Assembly (NCBI GenBank): GCA_944470555.2 | Contig: OX104127.1 | Coordinates: 127,163,113-127,227,112 of the forward strand | Reading direction: 5' to 3' | DNA length: 64,000 nucleotides | Origin: Heterobilharzia americana | Taxonomy: Eukaryota > Platyhelminthes > Trematoda > Strigeidida > Schistosomatidae | Shown here: in pieces, positions 9,985 to 22,739 of the stretch | Position numbering within the stretch: the first letter of the stretch is position 1 | Layout of the letters: every line of letters begins with the position of its first letter | Notes under the pieces: generated by a model | The model's database searches: none | Seen by the model: only the letters and a program-made list of their open reading frames with translations | What the model was told of the DNA's origin: nothing | Made by a program: the position numbers and the translations under genes

Positions 9985-12300
9985 GTCCAGGTTGGCTGAT
10001 TACTTAGATCTTCCTTTCAGTTATGTGCATTGCGATTCAACAAAGGGTGATATGCCTGAACTATCCGTCTTTCCATATTGTTCAAAAATCCTTTTTGAAT
10101 AATTTTGACATTTTCAATGTCAATTTTATGACTACGAAATACAGCATGAACAACAGTTTCTGACACAACTTATAAGTTCTCTCTTTGTACACGATTACTT
10201 GAAGGTATTTTTGTGTAACTTGGATGCTGTTTAGCATGAATGAGAATCTCACAGGATGATTCCCCGCTAACTGGCATTGCAATCAACACTGACTAGCCTA
10301 CAGACACAATTTTATTTGGAGGTAAAGTGAACTAAAACACTCCTAATAGTGTTGATTGTCTTTTACAAGGCTCTAATTTAGTGTCCATTAAAAATCCTCT
10401 ATAACTCTTCAGTAGGAACTCGGTGGTCAGGTAGAATTACTGTGTTAATCCAAGACTCATCAACTGAGTTTTCTTTTCGATTTTTGTGATCATAACTTTT
10501 CATCTTCTAAGTGATGCACTCAGGGTAGTTACTGGAGCCCAAAGCATCTATTATGTTTTTTCCTCCCGTTTGTATGTCCTCATTCATGATGAGCTTGTGG
10601 AAGTTTATCACTGTGTTGATGTACTGAGTTGAAATTAAGATGTTGATTTGAATATGTTGGTTTGCGATATGTTGATAGACTTAGATTTCCATTTTCATTC
10701 CTTTTAACTAAACTGTCTTGAAATGAAAGTTCACCAATTTTATATTCACACGAATTTGATACCTGAAGAACCATTATTTCTTTAATTTCTAGAAAGTCCT
10801 TAAGGATGATGCTTTTAAAATTACAAATGAATGATCCACATATCCCAGCCAAACAAATGGTTCAATGGAGCTGGTAAAAATCATGAATTCAGTATAAGAA
10901 ATGAACAGATTTGCAATGATTACGGAGATGGGGGTGCAAGAAGGATTACTACTGCCTAACACCTGACCAGCCTCACATAAATTAATATGCTCCAGTACCC
11001 AACTTATCAGTACCTCACCTACGTGTAAGTACTGATAACAAAAGACGAATTGGAAAGCACGTTATATGGTTAAAAAAAAAATACTCAGACAAACAGTATA
11101 TTTATTAGTCTGAGATAAAGAGGTTATACTAGAGGAAGAATGTTAACTTATCTATCCATTGACGGCTAAGCTAGGGACTTTGAGCTACTTTCTACCGACT
11201 AGAACAGAGAAGACGCAAAAATGGCGAATGACCAAGTGTGGACGCCAATACATTAAAACAAACAGAAAATTAAAATCACTCTACGCCATCGTAAAAGATT
11301 ATCTAGCTACTATTTAGACATTCTAAATATTTATTTATTTATTTTAAGCCTAGCGTTATTTTACTACCAAGAAGTTGTACTACAGGGGAACCAATTCGTA
11401 CTCCATTTGTTTGTTTTTATAGTTTTCGTCTGAACATGAAAAGTGTCAAACTCAAACCAAGTATAAGTGACTTTATAATACTATTGAGACTTAAAAAAGA
11501 TTTACTCGGAAGTGTTTGATCATTCTGCAGTAAATCGCCCATGAAATCAAAACACATTGCACTCAGAAAAATTATATATAATAGCATGACATAGCTCACC
11601 ATCGCTTCATTCTCTGCGATAGTCAATTTCGAGGTGTTTGAATGAAAATCATAAGAATATTCGACTTAATCTGCAACAAAAAGTTAAAGAGGTTTCAGCA
11701 TATATGCGAAATATTCTGAAAGGGCAGACACTGCAGAGTTTACAAAGTCCAACACAAGTTTAGTAAAGAGATCAAGTTTTTGAACTTTTAGTAGAGCGTG
11801 GAAATGCAGTTTGAATGATTTACCATACAACGTAAACCATTAGAAATCTCCAAGTAAATGTTTCAGTTCCTTAAACAGATGAGTTGTACTTTTTTTCCTA
11901 CATTCCCCATTGTTTGGCATTTTTCGACTCATTTTCTCCATATGGACTCATTGAGAAAAATTTAACCGCCTTACAGTCATATTCAGTGTTATTGGTGATC
12001 ACTGTTACATTTCCTGCATCTGCCTTACAGATCATGATCGTTCTGTATTTTCTTAAGTTCTGAAGGGTCCCCAGTTATTTTTAATAGCATTTGGAAGTAA
12101 ATATATCTAGCCGTTTTGAAACTAAGAGCTAGTCAGCTAATAAAGGATGACGTTGTCGCATAGACACTAGAACTATCGTATTCTTTGGAGTTCCAAATAC
12201 GGTCCCGAAGAGGTTTTTCCCCATAATAGTAGTATTTAAGGTAGGGGATACACTACGTGAATTCTTCCAAAAAGGCCAGTCTGTAGTAATTCCAAATTAG
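9985..12300 (-). mobile_element. Penelope-like element PLE-2, decayed
   Basis: Minus-strand reading gives PLE signatures in order. A KADKG-like block (ICKADAGNVTVITNNTEYD) lies near 12.0 kb, and the RT segment LDFVNSAVSALSEYFAYML near 11.75 kb. TIAENEAMVSY...FDFMGDLLQNDQTLP follows at about 11.63-11.45 kb. Strand-transfer and thumb text GELSFQDSLVKRNENGNLSL then STYRKPTYSNQHLNF lies at 10.74-10.63 kb. A pre-nuclease linker (ILPDHRVPTEEL...INTIRSVLV) lies near 10.45 kb, and the GIY-YIG tail (SHKIDIENVKIIQKG) near 10.1 kb. Stops and frameshifts are frequent, and about 400 nt around 11.0-11.4 kb cannot be matched. Ends are approximate. It lies head to head with PLE-3. Confidence 0.75.
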
Positions 12301-12579
12301 ATGAGTCTATTTGACATAGCACACAGTATTACAGTATTATTTACTAGGTAATGCTTGGAGCAGGATTTACTGTTCATAATCATAATAAAGTAATCCCATA
12401 CAACTTTCTGATCTAGTTTCATAGTTTCGTGAATTTCCATCCTTTGATTCAACTAGCTGTAAAAATTTCCACACATTCGGAATTGGTGTTACGCCATTTC
12501 GATAAAAGGTGTTAGGCGTCTAATGGAGGAACAGAGATTCAGTAATCATTGAATATTCCCATTTAGACATTTAGAAAAA

Positions 12580-12700
12580 GACTGATTGAGCGAAGAAATA
12601 TATTTCTTTTCAATTAGGTCTTCATCTTGGGCTCTACACTAATATATAGGTTTGCAATTTAATCAAATTACCAATCACGTGGTGTTTCGGAAATAATGAC
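12580..12700. repeat. PLE-3 terminal repeat, left (inverted copy of 14790-14914)
   Basis: About 120 bp, reverse complement of 14790-14914 at over 85% by eye. Shared blocks include AAATATATTTCTTTTCAATT and ACCAATCACGTGGTG. It sits immediately 5' of the PLE-3 reading frame. Confidence 0.85.
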
Positions 12701-12721
12701 CCGACTAATCCGGGTCAGCTT

Positions 12722-14697
12722 GTGCATAATTTTTCTAGTATCGATCTGGATGCTACACAATTAGAAGTTTTGTCACTTGGACCAAACTTTTGTGATGGTC
12801 GTAATAGAATTAGTAAGATGGAAACGGAAATAAAGTTTGAGAACATGTATACGCAAACGGAAGGTTTGAAACCATCATCTAGTGAAGATGCTGATAGACT
12901 TAATACTACACTCGTTGACTCTTGCCTAAGGTACACGAGTAGTAGGAACAGTATAAAGAGTATTTTAACGAAAAAACATAGAGAAGCCTTGGAAAAGCTC
13001 AAAACTGATGCAAATATCGTGATTGCCAAACCAGATAAAGGATCAGGAATAGTTTTAATGGATAAAAAAGAGTACATAGACAAAATGAATTCTTTACTTA
13101 GTGATGAAAGTAAATTTCAGAAATTAGCCGCTTATGGTGATACAACAGAGAAAACCAAGAAACATCTAACTGAATCACTGAAAAGGATAAACCAACAAGG
13201 TTTCATTTCAGAAAGCACTTTCGAAATGCTGAAACCTACTGGAACCGTTACATCTAGACTTTACGGCCTACTGAAACTGCATAAAATCGGTCTGCCTTTA
13301 CGACCAGTTCTTGACATGACTAACTCTCCGTATCATACAACAACAAAATGCTTGGTACAACTTTTGAAGCTTCTGCACAAAGAAGTTGTGAAGTACGGTC
13401 TCAAAGATACCTTTGAATCTGTCAGAAAGATTGAGGATCTGGAAGTAGATAATAAGTTAGTGATTTCGTGTGACGTTTCATCCCTTTTTACTAACTTTCC
13501 TTTAATGGAGACAGTAGACTTCATTTGCAACGAACTCACAAAGCACGGTATGGAAATAGGTATTCCAGTCTCTACATTGATTGAACTACTTCTAAAGTGT
13601 ACGGTGAATGCACAATTTCTTTCCAAAAATGAACTCTACCGGCAATCTGATGGTGTTGCCATGGGGTCATCCCTTGGCCCACTCTTAGCAGATTTTCTTC
13701 TGGCAAAACTTGAGAATGGTCCATTGAACGATACTACAAGCCGTTTAGAGTTATATTGTCGTTACATGGATGATACCTTTATAGTTCTGAAAAGTGAAAC
13801 TGATAAGAACGCTGTTCTGAATAAGTTCAGTAGTGTTCACCCGGCAATCAACTTCACAGTGGAAGAGAAAAAAATGATAGTATCCCATTTCTTGCTGTTC
13901 TGTTAGTATGAAGGTCAGATGGGACCCTGAAGCGAAGTGTTTATAAAAAGCCAACATCAACAGGTCAATATACGCACTTCTTTAGTGCTGCACCCCTCGA
14001 ATACAAAAGGAATCTATGAAATGTTTAGCATACCGTGCCTCAGATATTTGCTCAGAGGAAGCCATAAAGGAAGAGTGCGTCACCATCCGTGATCTGCTTA
14101 GTAGGAATGGCCACCCAGACAAGCTTGTAAATAAGCACATGAATATTACGAGGGTTAAGAAAACAATGCCAACAGAAGCAAATCTTCTTGAAGCTGCAAT
14201 TTAAGAGTGATATTGCCAGTGAGATCATCACACAACGCATGAAAAGAGTCTTGCATAAAGCATCCCCAGCCACTAAATTATGTCCCACCCTCTACAACCG
14301 CCTGATTCTAGGTGCAAGAAATAAAGACAAACTGCCTGATTCTGCCACTTCTATGTGCATTTATCAATTCAACTGCTCCTGTAGAGCTACTTACATTGGG
14401 CGTACAATGAGGCAGTTCCATCGTCGAATTTCTGGGCACCACTCATCATGGTTGAATAAGGGACAAGTTAGAACAATAAAGAGCTCCATACTAGCACACC
14501 TAGTTGACACGGCACATCAAGTGGTTACTGGAAAGGCCTTCAAAATTATCCATCAGATTTCAATTAATTTACCTCATGGATTATGCACTAGGTTACTTCA
14601 TATAGCAGAGGCGATTGCAATCCACATTTACAAACCTAGCCTTTGTATCCAAAAGAAGTTTGTTCGACCACTTTCATTACCGTGGCCGTCAACATGA
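12722..14697 (+). pseudogene. PLE-3 reverse transcriptase / GIY-YIG polyprotein, frameshifted
   Basis: The first frame (12722-13906) holds the RT: AKPDKGSGIVLMDKKEY, SRLYGLLKLHKIGLPLRPVL (fingers), ISCDVSSLFTNFP (motif A, with the catalytic Asp in CDVSSLFT), QSDGVAMGSSLGPLLADF (motif B) and YCRYMDDTFIVL (motif C, YMDD intact). The frame then breaks near 13.88 kb and continues as YRKPTSTGQYTHFFS. The connector (14016-14204, SEEAIKEECVTIRDLL then SRNGHPDKLV) is followed by a last frame (14188-14697) with the nuclease: CIYQFNCSCRATYIGRTMRQ, a conserved HRRISGH and the downstream HLVDTAH block. At least two frameshifts plus a stop separate the parts. The motif order is diagnostic; host function is not expected. 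Confidence 0.85.
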
Positions 14698-14789
14698 TGT
14701 AACTTCTAGGTTTCTTTTGTGCACCTCTTCCCCTTCTTGTTTCTATCAATATTCATACTTCCTATTTTAGTAACTCTATTGATTATTTA

Positions 14790-14914
14790 CATCATTATTT
14801 CTGAAACATCACCACGTGATTGGTAATTTGACTAAGTTGTAAACCTATATATTAGTGCAGAACCCAAGACGAAGACCTAATTGAAAAGAAATATATTTCT
14901 TGGCTCAATCAGTC
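14790..14914. repeat. PLE-3 terminal repeat, right
   Basis: Reverse complement of 12580-12700; it closes the element just downstream of the nuclease frame. Confidence 0.85.
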
Positions 14915-16179
14915 TCATTCAATAATCAACCTCTTTCTCTGTACTTAACTACATTAGTCTTCAGGAATCTAACTCTACGCCGCCTCCTATTTTGTTTTGT
15001 CCTATGCATATCTATAAGTAAATTCTTCTCCGGATTACTTATCCTAGAAGACTTTATGAATCTAGACTTATCTAGGTTCTTATATTCTACTAACCTGACC
15101 TAGTTCGATCTGTGTACTTGATGTGACAGTTATTCCAAGGTATTTATTAAATTAGATTATTCTGTGTAATTAGGTCAATATAATCCTTAAATGAGCAGAG
15201 TTTATCCCTGGGTAGAGTCGTTGATTTGAATGCCTAGTCGCTGCCTTGGTGAGAATCCTAAGTACAGTCATTGATGTCCCTTCTTTATACAGTAACACTA
15301 TGCATGCCTCAGATTTCTTCTTTTTAACAAAGCGCCCAAATTCTATTCTTAAACTAGTCTCATGAACATCAAAACTTAAATATATGACATAAATATTTTA
15401 TCACGTAAATCATCAAGTAAAAATTTTTCTGAAATGTATACATATCTGAATTACAATTCGGTCTGTAGGAAATAGTAAAAAGACTACCTCAGACATTGGG
15501 TCTTTTTCGATAGGTCTACAGACAACAAGAATCTAAGTACTATGAAGAAGACCTAAATTTTCTCATTGAGTCATTAGAAAAAAAGACTTCAACAAATTCA
15601 TTTTCGGTGATATCATCCACAGTAACTGTACAAACGTATTTGAATACAAATAGTGTGCACAATAATTGGTAGAAATATCAATATTCATGGATGCATTAGT
15701 TAGTGGCTAGGGAAATAATACAGGAATGGAAGTTAGGTAAAAAAAAAAGGGAAATATTTTACAACGTAAATAAATAAGTGTGAGTTGAGATTAAGAAGTA
15801 AAGAATTCATAACAAAGTGGGAAGATAGTTAACATGGAAAAAGGGAATGAGAAATTAGTAACTGGTCTAAAAACGTATACGTAATAATAACATGAAAATT
15901 TAAACATTCAGACTTAAGAAATAGAAAGTATATAAATTAAGAAGTGAATAAGGAGAGGGAATGGCAAAGTTACTTATGAATGGACAATTTCGGTCCCAAT
16001 GTTTGTGTTGCTAGAGCTCCAGGAATCTAAGTTAAACGTTTCCTCACGCCTTTCCGAAGATTATGTTGTATTTTGTAAACTAAAGTAAACGGATTCACTG
16101 AAACTGCATCAGCCATCAACTAAATGTTGTAATGCACTGAGCTATTTATTCATCTGCGTTGATTTTTTACTTAGCAAAC
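14915..16179. other. Anonymous AT-rich region
   Basis: No gene or recognisable repeat found; all short frames lack domain features. Confidence 0.5.
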
Positions 16180-16545
16180 GCCTTAAAGACAAGATCTAGC
16201 ATCTGTCGACTTCTATGTGCATGTATCAGTTTACCTGCTCTTAGTGAGCCGCGTATATAGGTCGTATGATGCGGGTGCTGTCGCAAAAGGCTCAAGAACA
16301 CTAGCCTGTGTGGCTACAAAGAGGTAACAGTAAATCTACAAGAAGTGAGATAGTGGATCGCCTTGTCGACACTGGTCATTCACTTTCAACAACCACGCCC
16401 TTCAAAGTCATTTACAAAGTGAAAAGAAACTTGTCAAAGTCGGTATGCATCAGCTTCCTTCGTATTACTAAAGCTTTGGGGATTCGGACAAAAAATCCAG
16501 GGCTTTTCAAGCTATCCTTCCTCATTCCACGTTCTAAATAGTAAG
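16180..16545 (+). pseudogene. PLE GIY-YIG fragment
   Basis: Plus-strand translation across two frames gives a STSMCMYQFTCS-like block, AAYIGRMMR, then WLQRGNSKSTRSEIVDRLVD and TGHSLSTTTPFKVIY. This parallels the PLE-3 nuclease (CIYQFNCSCRATYIGRTMRQ, HLVDTAH...FKIIHQ). Only the C-terminal about 120 residues remain, with internal stops. It is more diverged than PLE-3, so it is an independent old insertion rather than a duplicated piece. Confidence 0.65.
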
Positions 16546-18079
16546 AACTTCAGAAACCTTCTGAAAGCCGACTTTTTTCAATCAATAACTGTCATATAAC
16601 GAAATATTAGATGTTTTTTCACTACATAAGCATGAAAATTGGGGATGAAAATGTATTTTCTTATATCTTTGTGTGATTTATATTGTCTTGGAAAAAGTTT
16701 ATCTGGATACTGATAATTCAAGGTAATATGATGGTGATTCCTTTATTTCTCCTAGGTGCCCTGTGAGTTAAGATGATCACATCATATCTTGAATCTGACA
16801 TCCTTCAAACAATTCAAGGTATTTTTGATCTCATGAATGAAATGAGTAAAAAATGCAAGTGCAATAAATAGTACAGATCTTGTATTATTACTCCAAAAAA
16901 ATAAAATGAAACAGATCAATAGTTTCCATAATAGTGATGAGACTTCTTTTTTAGATGAGTTCAATACAGAAATAATGTAATTTTAAATCATGTTCATCAT
17001 AAATATAATGGAGATATTGGGGCCAAATGCATTAAACGCATGGTAATAACATTTTAAGAACGGATTATTTGTCGTTCAATAGAACTATTAAAAACTTTGT
17101 GGATGCATTTTTAAATTCGCATTCTAAATGTTATCACTGCCAACAAGGGATGTTAAGTATAACCATCGAGTTGGGAAATCCATCACATTCCTACTAAAAT
17201 AAGATCTATTCTTCAAGAAAGATATAAATTATAAAAAAGGAAGTAGACTTTTGAAAAATTCATTAAACTATATCACTTCCTAAGTAACACTAATCCTTTT
17301 ACAGGATCCCTTATTGATACACGTAAAAGCTTGCCGCGCGAAAAATGACTGCTAAGATGGAGGAAAACCCTAGCCCTAATTTGTTGGCATGAGGGTTTTC
17401 AAATCGAAATACAGTCAGCAACCTAGTACACATTCATGTAACAGGGGTACTGAATCACACCTATTGTGTGATACCTAATCATACTATCTGGTTTCCCAAA
17501 CCTCATTAGTTGGAACTGAGCTCAAATCCATGGCCCATCGGTTGAAAATAAAATGTCCAAATCAAAGACCCAGAGCTCCCCAGTAAGGATTTTTATGAGA
17601 AATTGGTCTTCACTTTCAGTTTGATTTCAAAGCGAAACCTCCATCTTAATATTCCCCAGCTCTTGACACAACGATACACCCACCCCTGCAACTATTAGAC
17701 CGGGTAATGATCCCAGATTTAAGTATGAGTGCTTGTGGTACTAACCGGCTGACCAAACTTTGGTAGCTGAATTCCCAGTATATATACATATAGTACAATT
17801 TCGAAGAACTAGAGATTCTTAAAGTATTAATGGAAAGCAATAATCTGAACGAAGAATACTCTTCTTAATAAATTCTCATACGGTTCTACGATTACAAAAT
17901 GCATTTGTACAGGGTGAACTCAAGCCAAGTTAGGGGCAGACACATCTCCAAAGTGGAGTGTGATTTAAGACTGTAAGGAAATCGATTTTTCCTTGTTAAA
18001 TTTGTCAATCTTGGGATGATACATATGCAGGTGAATGAACAAAAACATAACAAATAAAGAAGGCAGGAGTGGCCTTTAT
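16546..18079. other. Anonymous region
   Basis: No domain-bearing frame. A slightly GC-richer patch at about 17.35-17.75 kb might be an unclassified dispersed repeat, but no second copy is evident in this window. Confidence 0.45.
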
Positions 18080-18380
18080 GCAAAGCTAAGGGAGGAGTAA
18101 CTCTTGGACGTGTTCTTTCTGAATGCACAGTTCAGGTTTGATCAATCTTATTGCGACAGCCTCCACTATGTTGAGGAAGAGTTTGCGACCCACACTTATT
18201 ATCGTTTTCGGAATCCGATGAATGACACTGAAAACTTGATCAGCATCCATGTGATGCCCTATGTCTACCAAGTGCATTAGGACTGAACTTCTCACCACTT
18301 TCACTTCGCAGCTTCCGAACTAAGCTGGTAAATGTTTTTGTATCAGGAGACAAACCTGCCTAATCGTATGCTCTACTGAG
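18080..18380 (-). pseudogene. PLE GIY-YIG fragment
   Basis: The minus-strand frame SSVLMHLVDIGHHMDADQVF, then VIHRIPK...IVEAVAIRLIKPELCIQKEH, matches the C-terminal block of the PLE-3 nuclease (SSILAHLVDTAH...IAEAIAIHIYKPSLCIQK). The preceding EHTIRQVCLLIQKHLPA segment corresponds to the helix after GIY-YIG. It is a truncated and isolated remnant. Confidence 0.65.
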
Positions 18381-18969
18381 GAAGGAAATTAGCTAACGAT
18401 ACTTATATTACTTACACTGAACCAAGTGTACATCTAGTGAATTAAATTTTGAAAATTACACAAAACATACAATCAGTACGGAAGTGCGCAAGACAGATAC
18501 GCATTTATATTACTGAAGGTGGAACGAGTCAGCACCTGGAGGATAGCTACTACACTGACATAGTGGTCAAGATGGCATATCACAATTGTCCAATGAGCTA
18601 CGCTGGCTGGAACGCTTGTTCCCTCAAGGTTCTACTTCAGTGGGTGCTACTGATAATAGATATACGTAGTATATGTTGAGAGGTCGGCAGAAGTCACAGG
18701 TAATTACCAGCGATGAGTAAATATTTTACCCAGAGAAACACAAGAGACAATGTGGGTGTATAAAGAGCAAGTCAATGTAGGAGAAGAAGAAAAGACAATG
18801 AAACACTGTGTAAATGACTGCTTTAATGGAAAGTGTATAATATTTCATTAGTACTGTACAAAATGTCATGAAAAACATTCCTTCCTGAGTCTCAGTCTGT
18901 GTCGTTTCCTACACCACCACGACAGAAAGGTCTGTTGGATGGCGGTTAAATAAAAAGAAGTTACCTCTA
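18381..18969. other. Anonymous sequence upstream of RTE-1
   Basis: No recognisable gene. The segment from about 18.95 kb begins to match the 5' region of the RTE copy near 30.0 kb. Confidence 0.45.
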
Positions 18970-21900
18970 TAGTGTAAATCACAACGCTATGATGGGGGCT
19001 GAAGGTGAAGTCGTACTGCTGTTGAATGGATGGAGTGTGAAGGCAGTAAAATGTTTCCCTTGGATAATCAGTAGTCCCACGCTGGTGCTGCCTTCCCTAT
19101 AGGCAAAGAGAACAGAAAAGGCCGGCAATAAAAATATCACACTTCCATCCAGACACGCCGCTACATGCCGATGCCTCAGACAGGCATCCATAGCCGGATC
19201 GAAAAGCAAAAAACCAAAATCTTAAACTTTTAAAATACCGTCCGTGACTGACGAACGTCCCATAAACTATGCGGTCACACACTAACCCTTCTTCCTCAAG
19301 GAGACCTAGCTTTCGAAGGTATGGGCAGATGAAAAGTGTCAACCGTCCTGAGATCTCAAGTTCCCTCAGACCACTATCCAACTCCATCATGCTTACCTTA
19401 TAATCTTCCTTCACGTCTCTCAGTTAATAATCCTACATCATCTTTAATTTCTGCTAGTTGTGCAGCTTTCAACAATGATATGAGTCCACATAACAGCACC
19501 GCTGGTCTCCATAAACCACGCTCCAAAATACATATTGGAGCCTTCAATGTCTGGACTATCCGTCTACTTGGTCAACAAGCTTCACTGACCAAAACTCTAG
19601 CAACTCAGACCATGAATGTGTGCTGTGTTTGTGAGGCACTTATACAGGACTCAAGTGTAATTATTCACTTAACCTCTCCCGGCCACTATGGTGAATCCAC
19701 AAAACTTACCCTTAAAGTTTCTGGAGATTCGATGACCAACTCTTACGGTCTTGCAGGTGTAGTGGTAGCACTAAGCACTAGGGCAGAAAGCCCACTACTA
19801 GACTGGACCCCAGCTGACAGTCGCCTCTGCGCTGTCCGGCCGAACGGTAAAGTGAGAACTAAAAGGAATAGTGAAACTCTATGTTGTTACTTTGTAATCT
19901 CTGCTTACGCACCCACTGACTGCAGTTAGGATGAAGTGCAAGATGAGTTCTACCGAAAACTGTCTAGGTTCCTTTTGAAAGCCAAACGTTCAGATGGGAT
20001 TGTTGTTGCAAGTGATTTCAATGCACAGGTGGGTAGGCTGAGTCAAGCAGAAAGGCACTTAGGCGACGCTTTCGGAAACCTGACTGAACAAACAGATAAC
20101 GATGATCGCAAACTACAACTGGGGTCAGATAACGGTTTATTTATAGCTACCACAAACTCCAGACACAAAAAAACATTGTCTGATACGGTATCCATTGAGT
20201 TCAAATCAGAGATGGACGCAGAGAGACCACATTGCACTCAGCCATCGATGAAGAGGGTTGACGGGATATTACCGCTCCTTCTGGAGAACGCGTTTAGATA
20301 GTGACCAAGTATTGGTTTGAGTGTATAGGTCTGCAACTCAATGGACGTGGAAAAACCTTCGCAACAAAACTTTTAAGAGTGTAGTTCGACAATGAGATCA
20401 CTAAGGCTACTTTCAGTTAGAAACTGGTTGGGGAGTTATCGGAACACCACAATATCACTCATCCAGATGAAGCTTGGTGCCATCTCCAGTCTGCTGTAAA
20501 AAAAACCGTTGAAAACGGTAGCCGACTCTCAAAAAGTAGTTAAAAACAGCCAGTGGATATCATCAGCTTCTTTTTAATTATTGGATGTACACAAATGAAT
20601 TCCTGTAGGCCCTGAGTACAATGAGGAGCGAATGCAACTCAAAAGTAAACCGATAAAAAGTCTATGCAATGAACGCGAACCACGGGGGGACAGCGAAGGC
20701 TAAAAAGGTGGAAAAGGTACCGGCGATAGGTAACAGAAGATAACTATTTAAACTTACCAGAGAAACTGGGGTGAAAAAAATCAACGGTTGGTGAGACTAT
20801 AGTGGAGAAGGATTGGTTTATGACTCACTCACAAGGAAGACGACTGGGACGATAAATAGAACACTTTGAGGAACAGTCCAACTGGCCTCCAGCCACTATT
20901 GCGTTGCCCACTATCCAGTCGGATCTTGAATGGAACATTGAGGTAGGCCCCCACAACACTAGCAGAAGTCAAAAGGGGTGGGTAACTTGAAACGAGGAAC
21001 GTCAGCAGGTCCAGACGGACTAGTTCCTGAGGTATATAAGGACGGTGGTAGGGTGGTTTTAGTCTAGTTATCTAGTGTATGGGAGTCAAATATAAACTCC
21101 TTTGACTGGTCTAAATCACTGATTGTCCAAGTCTTCAAGAAAGGCGGGAAGTCGTCTTGTGATAACCACAGAGGAATCAACTTGACGAACATATTGTCTA
21201 AGATTCTAACTTATATAATCATTAGATGCCTGAGAGGACCTCGGGAACAACAAGCCCAAGAAGATCAAGCAGGCTTCACACCTGGGCGTGGGTATATCGA
21301 CCAAATATTCACACTAAGTCAGGTTCTGAAACACAGTCACTCTTACCGACCCCCGACAATAGTTGTATTTCTCAGCCTGAGGGCGACATTCGACTCCATC
21401 GATCGAGAAGTCTTATGGTATTGTATATCGTTGAAAGGGGTACCGAGTAAGTACATCACCCTACTGAAGGCTCTTTACTCGAAAACAAGTGGGCATGTTA
21501 GAGTCTACGGTGGGATATCGGGTGAGTTGTGTACGTCGAGTGGTGTCCGTCAAGGATGCCTACTTCCTTCATTCTTATTCAATTTTATCATAGATGTTCT
21601 TATGGAGGTCTCCCTCTCGTCACCTGACTACACAGGGATTGACCTGATCACAAGACAATTTTCGGTAGACCTAAAATGCCTAGATCACATAGTCCAGTTA
21701 GGTGAAGGCGCTCATAAGATGCAGTCTTCTGGACACCTTGAGTAGCAATTTGAGAATGTTTGGGATGCGTTTCTCACCAACTAAGTGTAAACTGTTGCTC
21801 CATAACTGGTCTTCAACAGTACACCGCCTAACAGTAGAGAGTGAAGTGGTTGAAAACTTCACTTACCTGGGAAGTCGGAACAGCCCTGGTGCGTTGGTCA

Positions 21901-22690
21901 CTGGCCGATGAAATCTCGGCAGGGATATAAAAGGCTCCAATGGCTTCTGCCAACTTACGCGGTCTTTGGCGTCGCCGCAATAAAAGATTGTTGATTCGGG
22001 ATCAAGGGTACTTTGCTGTAGTCCGCTCTGTTCTACTCTATGGCTGTGAAATATGGCCATTAAAGGTGGAAGACATCAGGCTTCAGATGTTTGACCACCG
22101 TTGCCTTAGTAGCATAAGCCGTGTTTCCTGGTGTCACCACGTCAGTAACGCAGAAGTCAGACAAAGAGTTTTAGGGAGGAGAGGTAAGTCAGTTGACGCG
22201 GTTGTGAATCTTCATCAACTGAGATCTCAGGGACATGTGTTACGTGTGCCTAGCCCACATCTGCCTCGTAGCACAATGTTGGATAAAGTAGGTTCAGGAT
22301 AGAAGGCTCGCAGCGGACAGATTAAAACATGGCATCATTGCATAAAGTCCTCGACTGTTCGGTTCAGCCATGTACGGCGATGAACACTAGCCGTTTCGGA
22401 ACAGAGAAACGAAAGAAACCAGTGGCTGTAGACCCCAGGTGATACGACTTAGAACCGCTGCCAATCGCGAAGATGCATGCATACATTATTCTAATCATAA
22501 CTATTATACTTATTCTCCTATCGTTCTTCATTCCTCTTTCACAACCTATTACTTCAACAAATACTTTAAACAGACAAATTTCCTACACCTCTCCATCCAC
22601 CATTTTACTGCCTTGTTCCTTGATGTTCTGATATGTGTGGCAACTTGGATCACTATTCATTGATGCCTTACCTCAAGATGATCATGATAA
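18970..22690 (+). mobile_element. RTE-1: SR2-like RTE LINE, near full length but dead
   Basis: A non-LTR retroelement with an N-terminal APE endonuclease then reverse transcriptase. The 5' region (18.97-19.33 kb) matches the start of RTE-B. Endonuclease text begins at about 19.53 kb (IHIGAFNVWTIRLLGQQASL, then VCCVCEALIQDSS), continues with SRLCAVRPNGKVR and VISAYAPTDCS followed by a stop, and then VVASDFNAQVG. RT text spans about 21.18-21.75 kb: QAGFTPGRGYIDQIFTL, FLSLRATFDSIDR and SSGVRQGCLLPSFLFNFIID. The catalytic block reads CLDHIVQLGE where [10 protein letters not shown] is expected, so the second catalytic Asp is lost. The C-terminal region is WPLKVEDIRLQMFDHRCLSS then VRQRVLGRRGKSVD (22.06-22.2 kb). 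Several frameshifts separate the blocks. Ends are approximate. Confidence 0.85.
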
Positions 22691-22739
22691 ATGAATACGC
22701 ATTTCAGGTCCAGGCACCAAGGGAAGGTTGACAACTGCG

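Larger units (their letters stand above)
12580..14914 (+). mobile_element. Penelope-like element PLE-3 with inverted terminal repeats
   Basis: The best-preserved PLE in the window: inverted terminal repeats of about 120 bp flank a reading frame of roughly 2 kb that encodes reverse transcriptase plus a GIY-YIG nuclease. PLEs are retroelements that use target-primed insertion with a GIY-YIG rather than an APE or integrase nuclease. The coding part is broken by a few frameshifts and stops, so this copy is probably inactive, but it is much younger-looking than PLE-1 and PLE-2. No target-site duplication could be assigned. Confidence 0.85.

Noticed and set aside
12580..12620. CTGATTGAGC followed by GAAATATATTTC in the PLE-3 terminal repeat as a hammerhead
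   Set aside because: The CTGATGA box is not matched and no helix II/III pair can be drawn.
12715..13083. 122-codon minus-strand frame opposite PLE-3
   Set aside because: It is the antisense shadow of the PLE-3 reverse transcriptase frame.
17350..17760. GC-richer patch as a second SINE family
   Set aside because: No A/B box pair and no second copy in the window.
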